This document shows, piece after piece, positions 7,319-15,619 of a stretch of DNA of 64,000 nucleotides. Source of the stretch: Mycolicibacterium frederiksbergense (lineage in GTDB: Bacteria; Actinomycetota; Actinomycetes; Mycobacteriales; Mycobacteriaceae); the NCBI RefSeq assembly GCF_029893345.1, contig NZ_JARXVE010000006.1, positions 62,001 through 126,000 on the forward strand, read 5' to 3'. Numbering within the stretch: the first letter of the stretch is position 1; each line of letters begins with the position of its first letter. The notes beneath the pieces were generated by a model. That model ran no database searches and was not told the origin of the DNA. It saw only the letters and a list, made by a program, of their open reading frames with translations. The translations under genes were made by a program, and so were the position numbers.

Positions 7319-8931
7319 GCCCCGCGGATTTCGACGCCATCGTCGTCGGGGCCGGATTCTCCGGCCTGTATGCATTGCACCGGCTGCGGGAGCAGGGCCT
7401 GCGGGTGCGGGTCCTGGAGAAGGCCGATGCCGTCGGCGGCACCTGGCTGATCAACCGATACCCCGGCGCGCGCTGTGACATCGAGAGCATCGAATACTCC
7501 TACAGCTTCAGCGACGAGATCCAGCAGGAGTGGGTCTGGACCGAGGCGATGCCGGCCCAACCCGAGATCGAGGCATATCTCAACTTCGTCGCCGACCGAC
7601 TCGACCTGCGTCGCGACATCGAGTTCGGCACCGAAGTGGTCGCGATGACCTTCGGTGAGGACACCGCGCAGTGGATGATCACCACCGCCGACGGCCGCTC
7701 GCTGCACACACCTTTCGTGGTGGCGGCCACCGGGATTCTGTCCGTGCCATTGGAACCCGACATCCCCGGGATGAGCCGGTTCGCCGGCACCGCGCTGTTC
7801 ACCAGCCGTTGGCCGCGTGAGGGGGTCGACCTCACCGGCAAGCGCGTCGGCGTGATCGGCACCGGCTCCACTGGTGTGCAGCTGATTCCGGTGGTCGCCG
7901 CCGAGGCGGAGCAGCTCACGGTGTTTCAACGTTCACCGGCATTCACCCTGCCCTGGCCGGTACGCCCGTTCCAGCCTGGCGAGCTGGACGCGCTCAAGGC
8001 TGACTACGCGTCGATCCGCGCTGCGCAGCGGGAACATCCGGTCGGTGCGGCGCGGCTCAGCGCATTCTCGGTGCTGCTCGAGATGCTGGCGCGGCCGCCG
8101 GTGAAATCGGCTTCGCCCGAGGAGAAGCTGCGCGCCGTCGAGGAACACGGCGTGATGGGTGCGCTCAACTGGGGCGATGTCTTCTTCGACATCGAAGCCA
8201 ACCGGATGGCCACCGAGTTGTACGGACAAGCCGTGGCCCGCATTGTCACCGACCCGCAGACGGCGGCGTCGTTGACGCCCAGCCATCCGTTCGCGTGTAA
8301 GCGGCCGATCATCGACCAGGGCTACTACGAGACGTACAACCGGGACAATGTCACCCTGGTCGATTTGCGCCGGGGTGCCATCCGCGAGGTCACTGCGACC
8401 GGGATTTCCACCGAGCAAGGCGATTTCGACCTCGACGTGATCGTCTACGCCACCGGATTCGACGCCATGACCGGCGCGTTGAGCCGGATCGACGTACGTG
8501 GCCGCGACGGGCTGGCATTGGGGGAGCACTGGTCCGAACAGGGGGCACTGTCCTATCTGGGTCTGGCCGTGGCGGGCTTCCCCAACCTGTTCACCATCCA
8601 GGGCCCGGGAAGTCCCTCGGCGGCAACGAACTTCGTGGCCGCTCTTGAGCAGCACGTGGAATGGATCGCGGACTGCATCGCATACCTGCGGGCCGGTGGT
8701 CACCGGAGTATCGAGGCGACGCCGCAGGCGCAGGCCGAATGGGTCGAGCACACCACCGCGCTGGTGGCGCCTACCGTGCTGATGCACCCGAGCTGTAACT
8801 CCTGGTACAACGGCGGCAATGTGCCCGGCAAGAAGCGGATGTATCTGGGCTACACCGCGGGCATCCCCGAGTACCGTCGCCGCTGTGACGAGATCGCCGC
8901 TGACGGCTACCTGGGATTCAGCATTGCGTAG
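7315..8931 (+). CDS. Baeyer-Villiger-type flavin monooxygenase
   Basis: A two-dinucleotide-binding-domain flavoprotein of 538 residues, the size of cyclohexanone monooxygenase. The FAD motif GAGFSG is at about residue 12 and the NADPH motif GTGSTG at about 185. The Baeyer-Villiger fingerprint FxGxxxHxxxWP is FAGTALFTSRWP at 156-167, so the diagnostic His is Phe162 here. The conserved GPGSPSAATN and CNSWYNG ends of this class are present. It probably inserts oxygen next to a ketone produced by the preceding SDR; the altered fingerprint leaves room for other oxidation chemistry. Confidence 0.9.
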   Translation: MSPADFDAIVVGAGFSGLYALHRLREQGLRVRVLEKADAVGGTWLINRYPGARCDIESIEYSYSFSDEIQQEWVWTEAMPAQPEIEAYLNFVADRLDLRRDIEFGTEVVAMTFGEDTAQWMITTADGRSLHTPFVVAATGILSVPLEPDIPGMSRFAGTALFTSRWPREGVDLTGKRVGVIGTGSTGVQLIPVVAAEAEQLTVFQRSPAFTLPWPVRPFQPGELDALKADYASIRAAQREHPVGAARLSAFSVLLEMLARPPVKSASPEEKLRAVEEHGVMGALNWGDVFFDIEANRMATELYGQAVARIVTDPQTAASLTPSHPFACKRPIIDQGYYETYNRDNVTLVDLRRGAIREVTATGISTEQGDFDLDVIVYATGFDAMTGALSRIDVRGRDGLALGEHWSEQGALSYLGLAVAGFPNLFTIQGPGSPSAATNFVAALEQHVEWIADCIAYLRAGGHRSIEATPQAQAEWVEHTTALVAPTVLMHPSCNSWYNGGNVPGKKRMYLGYTAGIPEYRRRCDEIAADGYLGFSIA

Positions 8932-8934
8932 GGC

Positions 8935-9097
8935 CGCCCGGGTCGCCTGGGAGCTCGGCGGCGTGCTGCCCCGCTCGGTCGGCGCACTGGCCGGCGCGGG
9001 GGATTGGAATGCATGCAGCATGGAGATCTTCCGCGTCGTCGACGGACGCATCACCGAAGTATGGAACTGCGGCTACAAACAAGGAGTTTGGGCATGA
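8935..9097 (+). pseudogene. C-terminal remnant of a SnoaL-like protein
   Basis: After the monooxygenase stop, another frame reads about 53 codons ending MEIFRVVDGRITEVWN followed by CGYKQGVWA. That is the characteristic last beta-hairpin of NTF2/SnoaL proteins. There is no room for the N-terminal two thirds and no good start. Its stop overlaps the ATG of the next gene (ATGA), as if an intact gene once sat in this operon. It may still be translated from an internal start; a remnant is more likely. Confidence 0.55.
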
Positions 9098-10140
9098 GCG
9101 AACCGGTCCTGGACGAATTGGGCTACTACCTGTTGGCCGGCGCCGGCGGCGAAGGACCGGCCACACTGATGGACGAGGCGCGCCGCGGTGAGGAACTCGG
9201 GTTCGGCACCGCGTTCATCTCCGAGCGGTGGAACGTCAAGGAAGCTTCGTCACTGGTCGGCGCTGCCTGCGCGGTGACCAGCCGCATGCAGATCGCCACG
9301 GCGGCAACCAATCACAACACCCGCCATCCGCTGATCACCGGATCCTGGGCCACCACAATGCACCGACTTTCACGCGGCCGGTTCACCCTCGGCATCGGCC
9401 GTGGTGTCGCCGCGATGTACAACGCGTTCGGGGTACCCGCGGTGACCACCGCCCAGATGGAGGATTTCGCGCAGGTCATGCGCAAGCTGTGGCACGGCGA
9501 GGTGATCTTCAATCACGACGGTCCGCTGGGCAAGTACCAGGTACTGTTCCTCGATCCCGACTTCAACGAGGACATCCGGTTGGCGATCGTGGCCTTCGGC
9601 TCACAGACCCTGGCCTTGGGCGGGCGGGAGTTCGACGACGTCATCCTGCACACCTATTTCACCCCCGAGACGCTGGCGTGTGCGGTGAAGACCGTCAAGG
9701 ATTCCGCCGAGCAGGCCGGCCGCGACCCCGACAGCGTGCGGGTGTGGTCGTGTTTTGCCACGGTGGGCGATCACCTGTCCGAGGAATTGCGGCTGAAGAA
9801 GACCGTGGCCCGGCTGGCCACCTACCTGCAGGGCTACGGTGACCTGCTGGTGCGCACCAACAACTGGGATCCAGTTGTGCTGCAACGATTCCGGGAAGAC
9901 AAGGTGGTCACGTCGATTCCGGGCGGCATCGACCACAAGGCCAGCGCCGAGCAGATCGAGCACATCGCGACCCTGATCCCCGACGAGTGGCTGGAACCGT
10001 CCGCGACCGGATCGGCACGGCAGTGCGTGGACCGCATCCGCAAGGAGTTCGACTACGGGGCCGATGCGGTGATCATGCACGGGGCCACCCCCGACGAGCT
10101 CGAACCGATCGTCACCGAATACCGGGCCACCCGGGCGTAA
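9094..10140 (+). CDS. LLM-class F420-type oxidoreductase (MSMEG_2249-type family)
   Basis: A luciferase-like TIM-barrel enzyme, 348 residues from ATG 9094. Markers are GYYLLAGAG at the N-terminus, the GTAFISERWNVKEA strand, TNHNTRHP, the GIGRGVAAMYNAFG cofactor loop and a C-terminal YGADAVIMHG. The pattern fits the family named after MSMEG_2249, predicted to use F420. It is the last gene of the epimerase-monooxygenase run and overlaps the SnoaL remnant by four bases. A hairpin at 10204-10235 follows it. Confidence 0.88.
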   Translation: MSEPVLDELGYYLLAGAGGEGPATLMDEARRGEELGFGTAFISERWNVKEASSLVGAACAVTSRMQIATAATNHNTRHPLITGSWATTMHRLSRGRFTLGIGRGVAAMYNAFGVPAVTTAQMEDFAQVMRKLWHGEVIFNHDGPLGKYQVLFLDPDFNEDIRLAIVAFGSQTLALGGREFDDVILHTYFTPETLACAVKTVKDSAEQAGRDPDSVRVWSCFATVGDHLSEELRLKKTVARLATYLQGYGDLLVRTNNWDPVVLQRFREDKVVTSIPGGIDHKASAEQIEHIATLIPDEWLEPSATGSARQCVDRIRKEFDYGADAVIMHGATPDELEPIVTEYRATRA

Positions 10141-10203
10141 TCGGGACCCGGAAAATCGAAAAGCAGGGGCGTCATCCGCTCCCTGCCACTTTCAACATAT
10201 ATC

Positions 10204-10235
10204 GCACCAGGGGTCTTGCGGCAAGACCCCGGTGC
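10204..10235 (+). terminator. Hairpin terminator candidate
   Basis: Arms GCACC-a-GGGGTCTTGC and GCAAGACCCC-GGTGC pair perfectly except for one bulged A, around a one-base loop. There is no T-run, as is common for mycobacterial terminators. It lies 64 bp after the F420-type gene and 62 bp before the next start. Confidence 0.6.
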
Positions 10236-10296
10236 TGTTGCACAATCTCCTCCCGCAGTGCTCAGCTGCAATTCGTCTTGCTGTGTAGGGGGATTC

Positions 10297-11754
10297 ATGA
10301 TCGACGTGATCGTCGTAGGGGCGGGGCCGACCGGGATGATGCTGGCCGCCGAATTGCGGCTGCACGGTGTGGGCGTCCTCGTGCTGGAGAAGGCGACCGA
10401 GCCGACCAAGGTGGTCCGCGGGCTCGGGCTGCATGCGCGCAGCATCGAGGTGCTGGATCAGCGCGGCCTGTTACCGCGGTTCCTCGAGCACGGCAAGCAG
10501 TACCCGGTCGGCGGATTCTTCGCCGGTATCGCCAAACCGCAGCCCGAGGGCCTCGACACCGCCCATGGGTATGTCCTCGGGATCCCGCAGACCATCACCG
10601 AACGTCTGCTGACCGAGCACGCCGAGGAAGTCGGCGCCGACATCCGGCGCGGCTGTGAGGTGATCGGGCTGAGCCAGGATGATCACGGGGTCGCGGTGGA
10701 GCTGGCTGCAACAGGGTCGCTCGGCAAGCCTCGCTTCGGCGGCACCCACCTGAGGTCGCGGTATCTCGTCGGCTGCGACGGTGGACGCAGCACGGTGCGC
10801 AAGCTTTTGGACATTGGCTTTCCCGGTGAACCATCCACCGCCGACACGCTGTTGGGTGAGGTCGAGCTGGACGTGCCGCAGGAAACGCTCGACGATGTGA
10901 TGGCCGAAGTCCGCAAGACCCAGCTGCGATTCGGGGCCATGCCGCTCGGTGACAGGGTCTATCGGGTCGTCGTCCCGGCCGACGGAGTGGCCGATGACCG
11001 CGCCACGGCGCCGACATTGGACGAGTTCAGGCGGCAGCTGAGGGCGACCGCAGGCACCGATCTCGGTGTGCATTCCCCACGCTGGCTTAGCCGCTTCGGC
11101 GACGGCACCCGTTTGGCCGAGCGCTACCGCAGCGGGCGGGTGCTGCTGGCCGGCGATGCCGCGCACATCCACCCGCCGACCGGCGGGCAAGGGCTCAATC
11201 TGGGCATCCAGGACGCCTTCAATCTGGGCTGGAAACTGGCGGCCCAAGTGAACGGCTGGGCTCCGACGGCGCTGTTGGACAGCTACCAGACCGAGCGGCG
11301 TCCGGTGGCTGCCGACGTGCTGGACAACACCCGGGCGCAGATGGAGCTGATGTCCCTGGCGCCCGGCGCGCAGGCGGTGCGCCGACTGGTGGTCGAGCTG
11401 ATGGACTTTCCTGGTGTGAGCCGTCACCTGACGGAGAAGATCATCGCGACTGGCATCCGGTACGACTTCGGTGACGGGCCGGATCTGCTGGGCCGTCGGC
11501 TGCGGGACATCCCACTCAAGCGCGGACGGCTGTACGAGTTGATGCACACCGGCCGCGGGTTGCTGCTCGATCAGACCGGCCGACTCTCGGTCGCAGACTG
11601 GGCGGATCGCGTCGACTACATCGTCGAGGCGAGCGAGGAGCTGGATGTGCCCGCGGTACTGCTGCGGCCAGACGGGCATGTGGCGTGGGTCGGTGAGGAC
11701 CAGGGAGACCTGATCGCCCACCTGCCCACGTGGTTCGGCGCGGCTACGGCATGA
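10297..11754 (+). CDS. FAD-dependent aromatic-hydroxylase-type monooxygenase (PheA/TfdB family)
   Basis: A class A flavoprotein hydroxylase of 485 residues. The Rossmann motif GAGPTG starts at residue 7, the DG motif region is GCDGGRSTVRK, and the second FAD motif is GDAAHIHPPTGGQGLN at about residue 285. The C-terminal thioredoxin-like tail of this family is present, with DVPAVLLRPDGHVAW. ATG 10297 follows a TAGGGGGA ribosome site. It converges on the carboxyltransferase gene with an 11-bp overlap of 3' ends. It probably hydroxylates an aromatic or enol-like ring intermediate. Confidence 0.9.
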   Translation: MIDVIVVGAGPTGMMLAAELRLHGVGVLVLEKATEPTKVVRGLGLHARSIEVLDQRGLLPRFLEHGKQYPVGGFFAGIAKPQPEGLDTAHGYVLGIPQTITERLLTEHAEEVGADIRRGCEVIGLSQDDHGVAVELAATGSLGKPRFGGTHLRSRYLVGCDGGRSTVRKLLDIGFPGEPSTADTLLGEVELDVPQETLDDVMAEVRKTQLRFGAMPLGDRVYRVVVPADGVADDRATAPTLDEFRRQLRATAGTDLGVHSPRWLSRFGDGTRLAERYRSGRVLLAGDAAHIHPPTGGQGLNLGIQDAFNLGWKLAAQVNGWAPTALLDSYQTERRPVAADVLDNTRAQMELMSLAPGAQAVRRLVVELMDFPGVSRHLTEKIIATGIRYDFGDGPDLLGRRLRDIPLKRGRLYELMHTGRGLLLDQTGRLSVADWADRVDYIVEASEELDVPAVLLRPDGHVAWVGEDQGDLIAHLPTWFGAATA

Positions 11755-13237
11755 TCAGCGTGCGGGACACCGGCTCGGCGCCGGCCTGACGGCTGTAGAT
11801 GCCCTGGTGCAGCGCGACAAGCAGGGCGTTGCGGGTCTCCTCGGGCGCGATCAGCTCATCGAAGCCGAGGTGGCCCGCCGACCGGTAGGACGCTTCGAGC
11901 TCCATTTTCTTGAGCACTTCGGCGACATCCTCACCTGCATGCGCGGCCCGGCTCAGTGCGGCGGCCCCCATCGCGCCCATCGTCGCGCCTGGATAGGCGA
12001 AGGTGGCCACCTGATCGTCAAACCCCAGCAGCGACATCACCATTGAGCCGAAACCGAACGCCTTCCGCAGGGTCACGTGCATCTTGAGCGTCGTCGCGGC
12101 GGTCTGGGCGGCGAACATCCGCGCGCCGCTGCGCAATACCCCGGAACGCTCGGACTGACTGCCCGGCAGCATGCCCGGATTGTCGGCGAGGAACACGATC
12201 GGAAGGTGGAACGAGTCGGCCACAGTGATGAAATGCGCCGCCTTGTCGGCCGCGTCGGCGTCGATCGAACCGGCCAGCACCTGCGGCTGGTTGGCCACCA
12301 CCGCGACCGGATGTCCCCCCAGATGGGCGAGGGCGCAGATGATCGCGCGGCCGAACTTCGGCTGCACCTCGAACCAGTCGGTGCGGTCGAACACCGCATC
12401 GAGCACAGCGCGCATGTCGTAGATCCGGCGGTTGTCCCGGGAGACGATGTCGAGAAGTTCCGGGGTGGCCCGTGGTTCGGTGGACTCGTCGAGTTCGGTG
12501 GCCGGGGGATAGGACCATGCGCTGGGCGGGAAGTAGGACAGATAGCGGCGGATGTCGTCGAGCACGGCAGCGTCGGTGTCACCCAAATTGTGGATCACGC
12601 CACTGGCCAGCGCCACTTTCGGACCACCCAGATCTTCCTTCGAGATGTCTTCTCCGGTCGACTCTTTCACCACCGGAGGACCCGCAGTGAAGATGGCGCC
12701 GTGCGGGCTCATGATGGTGAAGTCGCAGACTGGAGCGACCAATGCGCCATGGCCGGCCGACGCTCCCAGCACCGCCGAGATCGTCGGAACCTTGCCCGAG
12801 CAGCGGGCCTGGGCCAGCAGGTCGGTCGGGGTGCGGCCGTAATGCTCGCCGGCCGCGGCGCGGAATCCGGCCCCCTCCAACAGCATTACCAGGGGGACCT
12901 TGTTGCGCAGGGCCAACTCCGCCAATCGGTAGCGCTTGGCGTTGCCACCGGGGCCGATGCTCCCCGCGTAGGTGGTGAAGTCCTCGGCACCCACCATCAC
13001 CGGTGTGCCATTGATCAGGCCCGAACCGGTCACGATGCCGTCGGCGGCGATATCGCCACCGACCAGTGTGCCGAACTCCTGGAAGGTGCCGGGGTCAAGC
13101 AGGTGCGCCAGACGGCCCCGGGCGTCCAACTTGCCCTTGCCGTGGTGTTTGGCGAGTCGTTCCGGGCCGCCCATGCCATAGGAGTTCTGTCGGCGGCGAT
13201 CGAGGTCTTCGAGCGATTCTTTCCACTCGTGCGTCAT
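11744..13237 (-). CDS. Acyl-CoA carboxylase, carboxyltransferase (beta) subunit
   Basis: A biotin-dependent carboxyltransferase of 497 residues. Both crotonase-like halves are visible: the N-terminal GRLAHLLDPGTFQEFG, the first oxyanion loop ASAGHGALVAP, the second half YPGATMGAMGAA, and the C-terminal end of AccD/MCC-beta proteins. ATG 13237 was preferred over GTG 13249 because GGAG lies 7 bp before it. No biotin carboxylase or carrier gene is in the window, so it must borrow an AccA-type subunit. It is divergent from the F420-type/P450 operon across an operator pair at 13292. It probably carboxylates an acyl-CoA from the cluster's substrate. Confidence 0.9.
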   Translation of the reverse strand: MTHEWKESLEDLDRRRQNSYGMGGPERLAKHHGKGKLDARGRLAHLLDPGTFQEFGTLVGGDIAADGIVTGSGLINGTPVMVGAEDFTTYAGSIGPGGNAKRYRLAELALRNKVPLVMLLEGAGFRAAAGEHYGRTPTDLLAQARCSGKVPTISAVLGASAGHGALVAPVCDFTIMSPHGAIFTAGPPVVKESTGEDISKEDLGGPKVALASGVIHNLGDTDAAVLDDIRRYLSYFPPSAWSYPPATELDESTEPRATPELLDIVSRDNRRIYDMRAVLDAVFDRTDWFEVQPKFGRAIICALAHLGGHPVAVVANQPQVLAGSIDADAADKAAHFITVADSFHLPIVFLADNPGMLPGSQSERSGVLRSGARMFAAQTAATTLKMHVTLRKAFGFGSMVMSLLGFDDQVATFAYPGATMGAMGAAALSRAAHAGEDVAEVLKKMELEASYRSAGHLGFDELIAPEETRNALLVALHQGIYSRQAGAEPVSRTLIMP

Positions 13238-13291
13238 CGTGGTCTCCACTCTCCGAACCGGCGGTCGGCTTGTAGCCTATCCCCGTTGACC

Positions 13292-13312
13292 ATACTGAAT
13301 TGCTTACTGTAG
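13292..13312. promoter_or_regulatory. TTACNGTAA-like operator pair between divergent genes
   Basis: Units ATACTGAAT (13292) and TTACTGTAG (13304) are exactly 12 bp apart, 55 bp from the carboxyltransferase start and 11 bp from the F420-type gene start. One bound protein could control both directions. Confidence 0.6.
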
Positions 13313-13322
13313 CGTCGATGGG

Positions 13323-14372
13323 GTGCTTGGGTTGCGTGCCGTCAAGGTTGACCGCGGGATTCCCAGCCGGCTCGCCGATGTTCCGGATGCCGCCCGTGAA
13401 CTGGAGGCGCAGGGCTACGACGGCTGCTGGACCGGCGAGATCAACCACGACCCGTTCCTGCCGTTGACGCTCGCGGCCGAGCACACCGAGCGGATCCAGA
13501 TCGGCACCAGCATCGCGGTGGCCTTCGCGCGCAATCCGATGACCACGGCCCAGTTGGGCTGGGATCTGCAGACCTACTCCGGTGGGCGGTTCATCCTCGG
13601 ACTCGGCACCCAGATCCAGCCGCACATCGAAAAGCGGTTCAGCATGCCGTGGAGTCATCCGGCGCGCCGCATGCGGGAGTACATCGAAGCGCTGCAGGCG
13701 ATTTGGAGCTGCTGGCGAGACGGCACCAAGCTGCGATTCGAGGGCGAGTTCTACACCCACAAGATCATGACGCCGATGTTCACCCCGGAACCGTCGACGC
13801 TGCCGTACCCCAAGGTGTTCCTGGCGGCGGTGGGCGAGTTGATGACCGAAGTATGCGGTGAGGTGGCAGACGGTCTCCTGGCCCACGCCTTCACCACCCG
13901 GCGTTATCTGGACGAGGTGACCACGGCCGCACTGCAGCGCGGCATGGACCGCGGCGGACGCGACCGTCACGACTTCGAGCTGTCCTGCCCGGTGTTTCTG
14001 GTCACCGGTGCCGACGAACAGGAGATGGCTGCGGCGTCGGTCGCAACCCGCAAACAACTCGCGTTCTACGGCTCCACGCCCGCCTACCGCAAAGTTCTGG
14101 AACTGCACGGCTGGGGTGATCTGCAGACCGAACTGCACCGGTTGTCACTGGATGGCCGGTGGGACGCGATGGGGGAGCTCATCGACGACGAAATGCTCGG
14201 CACCTTCGCCGTGGTGGCCCCGATCCCTGAATTGGCCGCGGCGCTGCGGCGCCGGTGCGACGGAGTCATCGACCGCGTGCTGCCGGGATTCCCCGCCGCC
14301 GTGTCCCAGGAAACCGTGAACGCGGTGCTGCAGGCGTTTCGCGAGTGCCCGCCAGTGAGGAGCAACGTATGA
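13323..14372 (+). CDS. LLM-class F420-dependent oxidoreductase (second MSMEG_2256-type paralogue)
   Basis: A luciferase-like enzyme of 349 residues starting at GTG 13323. It shares the GLGTQIQPHIEKRF cofactor loop, the GYDGCWTGEINHDPF strand and the ADGLLAHAF block with the protein at 4940-5965, so the two are paralogues within one cluster. The C-terminal DRVLPGFP segment is also of this family. It overlaps the P450 start in an ATGA junction, so the two are made together. The start lies only 11 bp from the last operator unit, which suggests a leaderless or very short-leader transcript. Confidence 0.88.
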   Translation: MLGLRAVKVDRGIPSRLADVPDAARELEAQGYDGCWTGEINHDPFLPLTLAAEHTERIQIGTSIAVAFARNPMTTAQLGWDLQTYSGGRFILGLGTQIQPHIEKRFSMPWSHPARRMREYIEALQAIWSCWRDGTKLRFEGEFYTHKIMTPMFTPEPSTLPYPKVFLAAVGELMTEVCGEVADGLLAHAFTTRRYLDEVTTAALQRGMDRGGRDRHDFELSCPVFLVTGADEQEMAAASVATRKQLAFYGSTPAYRKVLELHGWGDLQTELHRLSLDGRWDAMGELIDDEMLGTFAVVAPIPELAAALRRRCDGVIDRVLPGFPAAVSQETVNAVLQAFRECPPVRSNV

Positions 14373-15598
14373 CGGTCCGCGTCATCGATGATGCCGCCAA
14401 GATGTTCGCCAACCCGTCGGCATATACCGATGAGGCGACATTCCATTCAGCCTTGACGCATCTACGGGCGAACGCACCGGTGTCCTGGGTCGAGGTGCCC
14501 GGTTACAAGCCATTCTGGGCCATCACCAAGCACGCCGACATCATGGCTGTCGAACGGGCCGACGACGTATTCACCAACTCGCCTCGCCCGGTGCTGATGA
14601 CCAGCGAGAACGACGATAAGCAAACCGCGGTCGGAGTGCGCACCCTGATCCACATGGATGATCCCGAACACCGCGTCATGCGGGCGATCGGGGCGGACTG
14701 GTTCCGCCCGAAAGCCATGCGGGCGTTGAAGGTACGCACCGACGAGCTGGCCAGGATCCACGTAGACAAGATGCTGGCGACAGGTGGCGAATGTGATTTC
14801 GTCCAGGAAGTGGCGGTGAACTACCCGCTGTACGTGATCATGTCGCTGCTGGGTGTGCCCGAGGCGGACTTCCCGTTGATGTTGAAGCTGACCCAGGAAC
14901 TGTTCGGCAGCGATGACGCCGAGTTCCAGCGTGATTCGGGCGATACCATGGCCGCCCTGCTGGAGATGTTCCAGTACTTCACCGCGCTGACCGCCTCGCG
15001 CCGGGAGAACCCCACCGATGATCTGGCGTCGGCGATCGCCAATGCCCGCATCGACGGTGAGTCGCTCAACGACATCGAGACGGTGTCCTATTACGCGATC
15101 GTGGCGGCCGCCGGGCACGACACCACCAGCGCCACCATCTCCGGCGGGATGCTCGCCCTGCTGGAGCACCCCGATCAGCTCGCGCGATTGCGGGTTGAGC
15201 CGGGCCTGATGGGCACGGCCACCGAGGAAATGATCCGCTGGGTGACCCCGGTGAAGGGATTCATGCGGACCGCGGCCGTCGATACCACGGTGCGCGACAT
15301 ACCCATTGCCGCGGGGGAGTCGGTGCTGCTGGCCTACCCGTCGGGCAATCGGGACGAAGAGGTGTTCACCGATCCGTTCCGGTTCGCCGTCGGCCGTGCC
15401 CCCAACAAGCACGTGGCCTTCGGCTACGGCGTGCACTTCTGTCTGGGCGCGGCACTGGCGCGTATGGAGATCAACAGCTTCTTCAGTGAGCTTGTCCCGC
15501 GGCTGGATTCAATCGAACTGACTGGTGCGCCCGCGCACACCGCGACCACGTTCGTCGGCGGCCTCAAGCACCTTCCGGTGCGGTACACATTGAGATAG
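14369..15598 (+). CDS. Cytochrome P450
   Basis: A soluble bacterial P450 of 409 residues. Visible elements are the I-helix AAGHDTTSA at about 247-255, the K-helix ExxR in EEMIR, and the heme-binding loop FGYGVHFCLG with Cys at about 358. The N-terminus is short and has no membrane anchor. Co-translation with an F420-type oxidoreductase suggests consecutive steps on one substrate. The CYP family number cannot be assigned by eye; it resembles P450s that act on terpenoid or steroid-like compounds. Redox partners are not in the window. Confidence 0.93.
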   Translation: MTVRVIDDAAKMFANPSAYTDEATFHSALTHLRANAPVSWVEVPGYKPFWAITKHADIMAVERADDVFTNSPRPVLMTSENDDKQTAVGVRTLIHMDDPEHRVMRAIGADWFRPKAMRALKVRTDELARIHVDKMLATGGECDFVQEVAVNYPLYVIMSLLGVPEADFPLMLKLTQELFGSDDAEFQRDSGDTMAALLEMFQYFTALTASRRENPTDDLASAIANARIDGESLNDIETVSYYAIVAAAGHDTTSATISGGMLALLEHPDQLARLRVEPGLMGTATEEMIRWVTPVKGFMRTAAVDTTVRDIPIAAGESVLLAYPSGNRDEEVFTDPFRFAVGRAPNKHVAFGYGVHFCLGAALARMEINSFFSELVPRLDSIELTGAPAHTATTFVGGLKHLPVRYTLR

Positions 15599-15619
15599 CA
15601 AGCGCGGGGCAACTGGCCC

